A stretch of 64,000 nucleotides of DNA from JAWKWH01 sp041397625 (GTDB lineage Bacteria > Pseudomonadota > Alphaproteobacteria > Rhizobiales > Rhizobiaceae): contig JAWKWH010000005.1 in assembly GCA_041397625.1 (NCBI GenBank), forward strand, positions 98,625-162,624. Direction: 5' to 3'. A program made the translations under genes and the position numbers. Positions 60,863 through 64,000 of this stretch are shown in pieces. Position 1 is the first letter of the stretch; every line of letters begins with the position of its first letter. The notes beneath the pieces were generated by a model that was not told where the DNA came from, made no database searches, and saw nothing but the letters and a program-made list of their open reading frames with translations.

Positions 60863-62680
60863 CTACGCGTCATCCCCCAGAAGGAGAACGCAGGGATCGC
60901 CTTTGGGGGTCAAAATGGTCGTCTGCCGTTTGCCTCTGGTCACGCTGACACGGAAAGTCTGCCGCGCCTGATCGTCGATCTGCTCCCTGGAATTGAAGCG
61001 CACTATCCTGTCGCCATTGTAGGGCGGCTGCCCCTTTCGCTTGATCGGCCAGTGTTCAAAGATGATGACCTCGTCGAATTGCTTTCCCTTGGCCTTGTGC
61101 ATGTTCATCACGACGACCCCGGATTCGGGCTTCGCGTTCGTCGAAAAGTGCTCCTGAATGAAAGCCTGCCGCGTGATAGCCAGGGCATTGCGATAGCCGC
61201 CATTGTCACGCCAATCCTGGGACAGTTCCTGACGAAGTTGGGTGCCGCGCTCCAGAATGCGGAGATTGCGCACCTCTTGCCCAATCTCCTTCAGGCGCGT
61301 GCAACTCCCATCCTCCAGAACACGCCGCACTGCGCGCCAATCCTTGTCGGGATCACCCGTCAGCACAACGGCACGGGCGTCCTCGTAGGCGACAATCATC
61401 TTGACGAGAATGCTGTTTTTGCGGATCGCCTTGCCTGCCGCCTGACAGGCCAGCCACTCGTCGTATGCTTTGCGGATGTTCGCGGCTTCCTTGAGCGCCC
61501 CCTGTGTCGGCTCATCGCCGCCTTTGCCCTGAAAGTAGCTGCATATCAGGTCGATGAACTGACCGAAATGCTGGTCGACGCCTGGCTGCATGAGGAGGGC
61601 AATGACTTCCGCGCCGAGAATGGCCGCCTCCAGCTCAATGACCGCTGAGTGGGGCACCTCGGCCATGCCGGCAGGTGGCTGGCGGAAGGCATCGGATACC
61701 AGGCGCGTCATCCTTTTTGTCGGCACCAAGATGGCTAGCGACCAATTGACGACACCCGCGTCCACGAGACGCTTCCGCGCCTTGTAAACCGTCGTCACGA
61801 GCTTGGTCATCGCCGGATCGGGAAACGGGTCGAAGACATCGAAGTCGATGCCCTTATAGGAATCCTGCCGGAATTTCCCGGTGAGCACGTCATTACCGAA
61901 CAGAGCGATCTCGGTTCCGGCGCTACGGTGATTTTCTGTGCTCAGGTCCACTTCCGTCGACTTGAAGGCTTCCCGGAAATGGTCGAGTCGGGCAGGATCG
62001 GCGCCGATCCAGTCGTAAATGCGTTGCTCCGGATCCGCCAAGGCGATCAGGCGGCAGACTTCGCCCAGCGCCTGGACAACACGCCACTGCGCCTCGTTGG
62101 TGTCCTGGAACTCATCGAGGATGATGACAGGGTACATGATGGCGATAAGGCGTCGGATACGCGCGCTGCCATGGAGAAGGTCGCCCACATAGGGGGCATA
62201 AAGATCAAAGCACACGCGGCCGTCTTCCGTTGCAAGGCGCGCGCGTTCCGTCTCTTCCGCGGTCTTTTTTGCTGCTTTCTGCGCGTCCGTTAGATTCCGG
62301 ACGGGGAAGCCTGATCGGGCGGCCGAGAGCGCGATAGCCTCACCGGGCGGCGTGAGAATGAAGAGTCGCCGCGGCAGCCCGATGAGATAGCCGTGTGCCT
62401 TAAGGATGCGCCAAAAAAAGGAATGGTAGGTTTCCACGTCGATGAGGCGCTTCTGAGCGGGCGGGATCTGCTGCTCGTACTCGATCGCTTCGACCACGCG
62501 GGAAACCGTGGCGCGGGCAAAGCTGAGGAACAGGACCTTCTGACCGGGGCGAAGGTCCCACTCGGCAATCTGCGCCGCCTTGAGGATGGAGATGGTGGTC
62601 TTGCCGGAGCCCGGCCCGCCTGTGACCAGGAGATGACCGCCCGCCTCCATGATATCCTGTTGGCCCTTAGTCAGTTCCAT
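60863..62680 (-). CDS. UvrD/REP-family SF1 helicase (GajB-like)
   Basis: This 605-residue protein begins MELTKGQQDIMEAGGHLLVT. Walker A GGPGSGKTT (about residues 21-29), motif Ia FLSFARATVSRVVEAIE, motif II VIILDEFQDTNEAQW (about 190-205) and motif VI TFRVSVTRGKRQTTILT (about 575-591) are visible. UvrD-type DNA helicases paired with an OLD-family ATPase/TOPRIM nuclease make up the Gabija defence system. The start overlaps the partner stop by 14 nt. Size is larger than the best-known GajB. Confidence 0.85.
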   Translation of the reverse strand: MELTKGQQDIMEAGGHLLVTGGPGSGKTTISILKAAQIAEWDLRPGQKVLFLSFARATVSRVVEAIEYEQQIPPAQKRLIDVETYHSFFWRILKAHGYLIGLPRRLFILTPPGEAIALSAARSGFPVRNLTDAQKAAKKTAEETERARLATEDGRVCFDLYAPYVGDLLHGSARIRRLIAIMYPVIILDEFQDTNEAQWRVVQALGEVCRLIALADPEQRIYDWIGADPARLDHFREAFKSTEVDLSTENHRSAGTEIALFGNDVLTGKFRQDSYKGIDFDVFDPFPDPAMTKLVTTVYKARKRLVDAGVVNWSLAILVPTKRMTRLVSDAFRQPPAGMAEVPHSAVIELEAAILGAEVIALLMQPGVDQHFGQFIDLICSYFQGKGGDEPTQGALKEAANIRKAYDEWLACQAAGKAIRKNSILVKMIVAYEDARAVVLTGDPDKDWRAVRRVLEDGSCTRLKEIGQEVRNLRILERGTQLRQELSQDWRDNGGYRNALAITRQAFIQEHFSTNAKPESGVVVMNMHKAKGKQFDEVIIFEHWPIKRKGQPPYNGDRIVRFNSREQIDDQARQTFRVSVTRGKRQTTILTPKGDPCVLLLGDDA

Positions 62681-64000
62681 GTACGACCGCTTCCAGGTGC
62701 TCCTCCGCAGCGACGGGTGCTGCAGGTTGGTCACCGCCCGCAGGCGCAGGAAGACAAGCATCCTTCAACTTGACCGCCGCATGCCGGAGCCATTGGGGAA
62801 TCTCAGCCTCGCTGCATTGCGCGAGAAAATCGGCAATGCCCCAGCTCCCCTTCGACTTGGCGAAATAGTCCGTCAGGGCGGCAGCGGCCTGCGCCTCCTG
62901 ATCGGGATATTTCTGAGCCAAGTCTTGGGGCCAGTCGATCAGCTTGGTGAACCGCTTCAAGGCGGCCTCCGTGGTGCCTTTCAGCACCATGGCCTCAAAG
63001 CCTTTTTCGTCGTGCATCAAGAGCAGATCGACCTGCGCCTCAATGAGGTCCTTGTTGGCGTCGCTCTGCTTGTCGCAGATCGCGAAAGCCCGTTTTCCGA
63101 GGTCTCGGTACAGCTTGGCCATGCCCGGGATGTCGGTTTCACCGCCGGCATCAACAATGCAGACGCCGAGCGCCTCAAGGGATGCGTAGGAATCGGGTTT
63201 GAGCTCCGCCAGGCGGCGGCACGCGACAGGGAAGGCCGAGGTTTCTGTGGCGCCTTCCGCCACAAGAACACGACGGGCAAGCAATCCTTCGCAGAAGCGC
63301 GTACGAAACTGCTGCCGATAGCGTTTCAGCTTCACATTATCCGGGAGGATAATTGCCTTTTGTCCCAGTACCCCTTCTCCATCGCGCCCGAGCACCACAG
63401 TCTCCTCGACCGCAAACTCCTCCAAAACATAGGGGGAGTGAGACGTGAAGAGCGTCTGTGACGCAAGCTTCCGCACCTCGTGAACGATACGCTTCTGCGC
63501 GTAGGGCGGGATTGCAGTCTCCGGCTCCTCCATGGCGAAGATGACATTCTGTTTGTCTTGGGCAATCTGGGAGAGCATTGCCAGGACGAGCATGTTGATG
63601 GTGCCCGTGCCCTGTCGATAGAACGGCGCCGCATGGTCTCCGTCACCCGTAGCGATGAAGGCCGTGATCACCTTGCGCAGATGCTCGCGGGTGAGATTAG
63701 AGACCTTGAGATGGGGCTCCACGCCCCACTCTTTTGGCACGTACTTCTTCAGCGCCGTGTTGATGCTCTCCAGCACGGGCGAGATGCCCAGCTTCGGATC
63801 GCTCGCGACCGAGATGCCCGCCAGGGTGCCGAGGGTGGCCTCCCACATCTGTGGTCTGACTTCCTTGAGGCGCAGGATGATGTCGAGCAGACTGCCTCTC
63901 TCCAGGCTCAGTGCGCGTGAACCTGTGCGAAGGGAGCGCAGGTAGAGGAAGCCGCACACCTGCTTGTGCTTCCTGGAGAACGGCTCGGGCCGGTCGCCCT
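62667..64000 (-). CDS. OLD-family ATPase with TOPRIM domain (GajA-like; C-terminal part, 5' end outside window)
   Basis: The visible 444 or so residues include an ABC-type ATPase half with Walker B/D-loop FAMEEPETAIPPYAQKRIV and H-loop LFTSHSPYVLEEF, followed by a TOPRIM nuclease domain (VLVAEGATETSAFPVACRRL, then VCIVDAGGETDIPG and AICDKQSDANKDL). The frame stays open through the right edge, so the Walker A half lies beyond it. ATP-gated DNA cleavage by such proteins, with the partner helicase, gives Gabija anti-phage defence. The C-terminal ~60 residues are specific to this protein. Confidence 0.83.
   Translation of the reverse strand, partial: GDRPEPFSRKHKQVCGFLYLRSLRTGSRALSLERGSLLDIILRLKEVRPQMWEATLGTLAGISVASDPKLGISPVLESINTALKKYVPKEWGVEPHLKVSNLTREHLRKVITAFIATGDGDHAAPFYRQGTGTINMLVLAMLSQIAQDKQNVIFAMEEPETAIPPYAQKRIVHEVRKLASQTLFTSHSPYVLEEFAVEETVVLGRDGEGVLGQKAIILPDNVKLKRYRQQFRTRFCEGLLARRVLVAEGATETSAFPVACRRLAELKPDSYASLEALGVCIVDAGGETDIPGMAKLYRDLGKRAFAICDKQSDANKDLIEAQVDLLLMHDEKGFEAMVLKGTTEAALKRFTKLIDWPQDLAQKYPDQEAQAAAALTDYFAKSKGSWGIADFLAQCSEAEIPQWLRHAAVKLKDACLPAPAGGDQPAAPVAAEEHLEAVVHGTD

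Overview
The window looks like chromosome of an alphaproteobacterium, most likely a Hyphomicrobiales (rhizobial-order) species. The evidence is the high GC content, the many tightly overlapped operons fed by ABC and TRAP importers, the UgpC-type, MsrB and SelO variants, and an 18-nt match to the 3' end of the alphaproteobacterial initiator tRNA. No rRNA or complete tRNA gene is present. Function calls come from reading the translated sequence; no database search was possible.

Layout. (1) 1-168: start of a CoA-transferase alpha subunit. (2) 309-9507: an amino-sugar / cell-wall-sugar regulon. A minus operon (BadF-type kinase, GntR regulator, SIS deaminase/isomerase, nagA) diverges from a plus operon (murQ, sugar ABC importer). 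Each promoter carries the same direct repeat, TGGTAT-N5-TGGTAT. (3) 9622-12091: msrB-msrA-selO, oxidative protein repair and AMPylation. (4) 12171-12742: a small gene interrupted by a 306-bp MITE-like element whose TA target duplication can be read directly. Next comes a Na+/H+ antiporter. (5) 14198-27263: a putative regulon for an unidentified, probably aromatic or heteroaromatic, carboxylate. It has an NMT1-type ABC importer, UbiX, UbiD, two paralogous amidohydrolases (one lacking the metal-binding HxH), a CobW GTPase, a three-subunit molybdenum hydroxylase and a GntR/FCD regulator. The operator ATTGTTGACAAT recurs at all three promoters. (6) 27455-37601: a complete-looking operon with TRAP transporter, pyrK-pyrD (class 1B), N-carbamoyl amidohydrolase, pyrC, pyrE and pyrF, divergent from an XRE regulator. 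(7) 37652-44248: an NsrR-like regulator with ccoNOQP on one side and truncated hemoglobin, hemerythrin, AhpD-like and DUF488 genes on the other; this looks like a nitrosative/low-oxygen module. (8) 44383-59924: an accessory stretch that starts at an IS3-type transposase remnant. It holds a LuxR regulator, a GMC oxidoreductase, a PotABCD-like importer and an aldehyde dehydrogenase, followed by a hydroxyproline catabolic cluster (GntR, DapA-type deaminase, LDH2-type reductase, 2,5-dioxovalerate dehydrogenase, D-amino-acid dehydrogenase, hydroxyproline epimerase). (9) 59925-60862: a gene-poor junction containing a tRNA-fMet 3'-end scar and three tandem 51-bp units. (10) 60863-64000: a UvrD-type helicase and the C-terminal part of an OLD-family ATPase/TOPRIM nuclease, arranged like the Gabija anti-phage system.

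The main candidates for new biology are the UbiD/amidohydrolase/molybdoenzyme regulon with its apparently degenerate partner subunit, the TRAP-pyrimidine operon, the MITE with a reconstructable empty site, and the tRNA-scar repeat array beside the Gabija-like pair.
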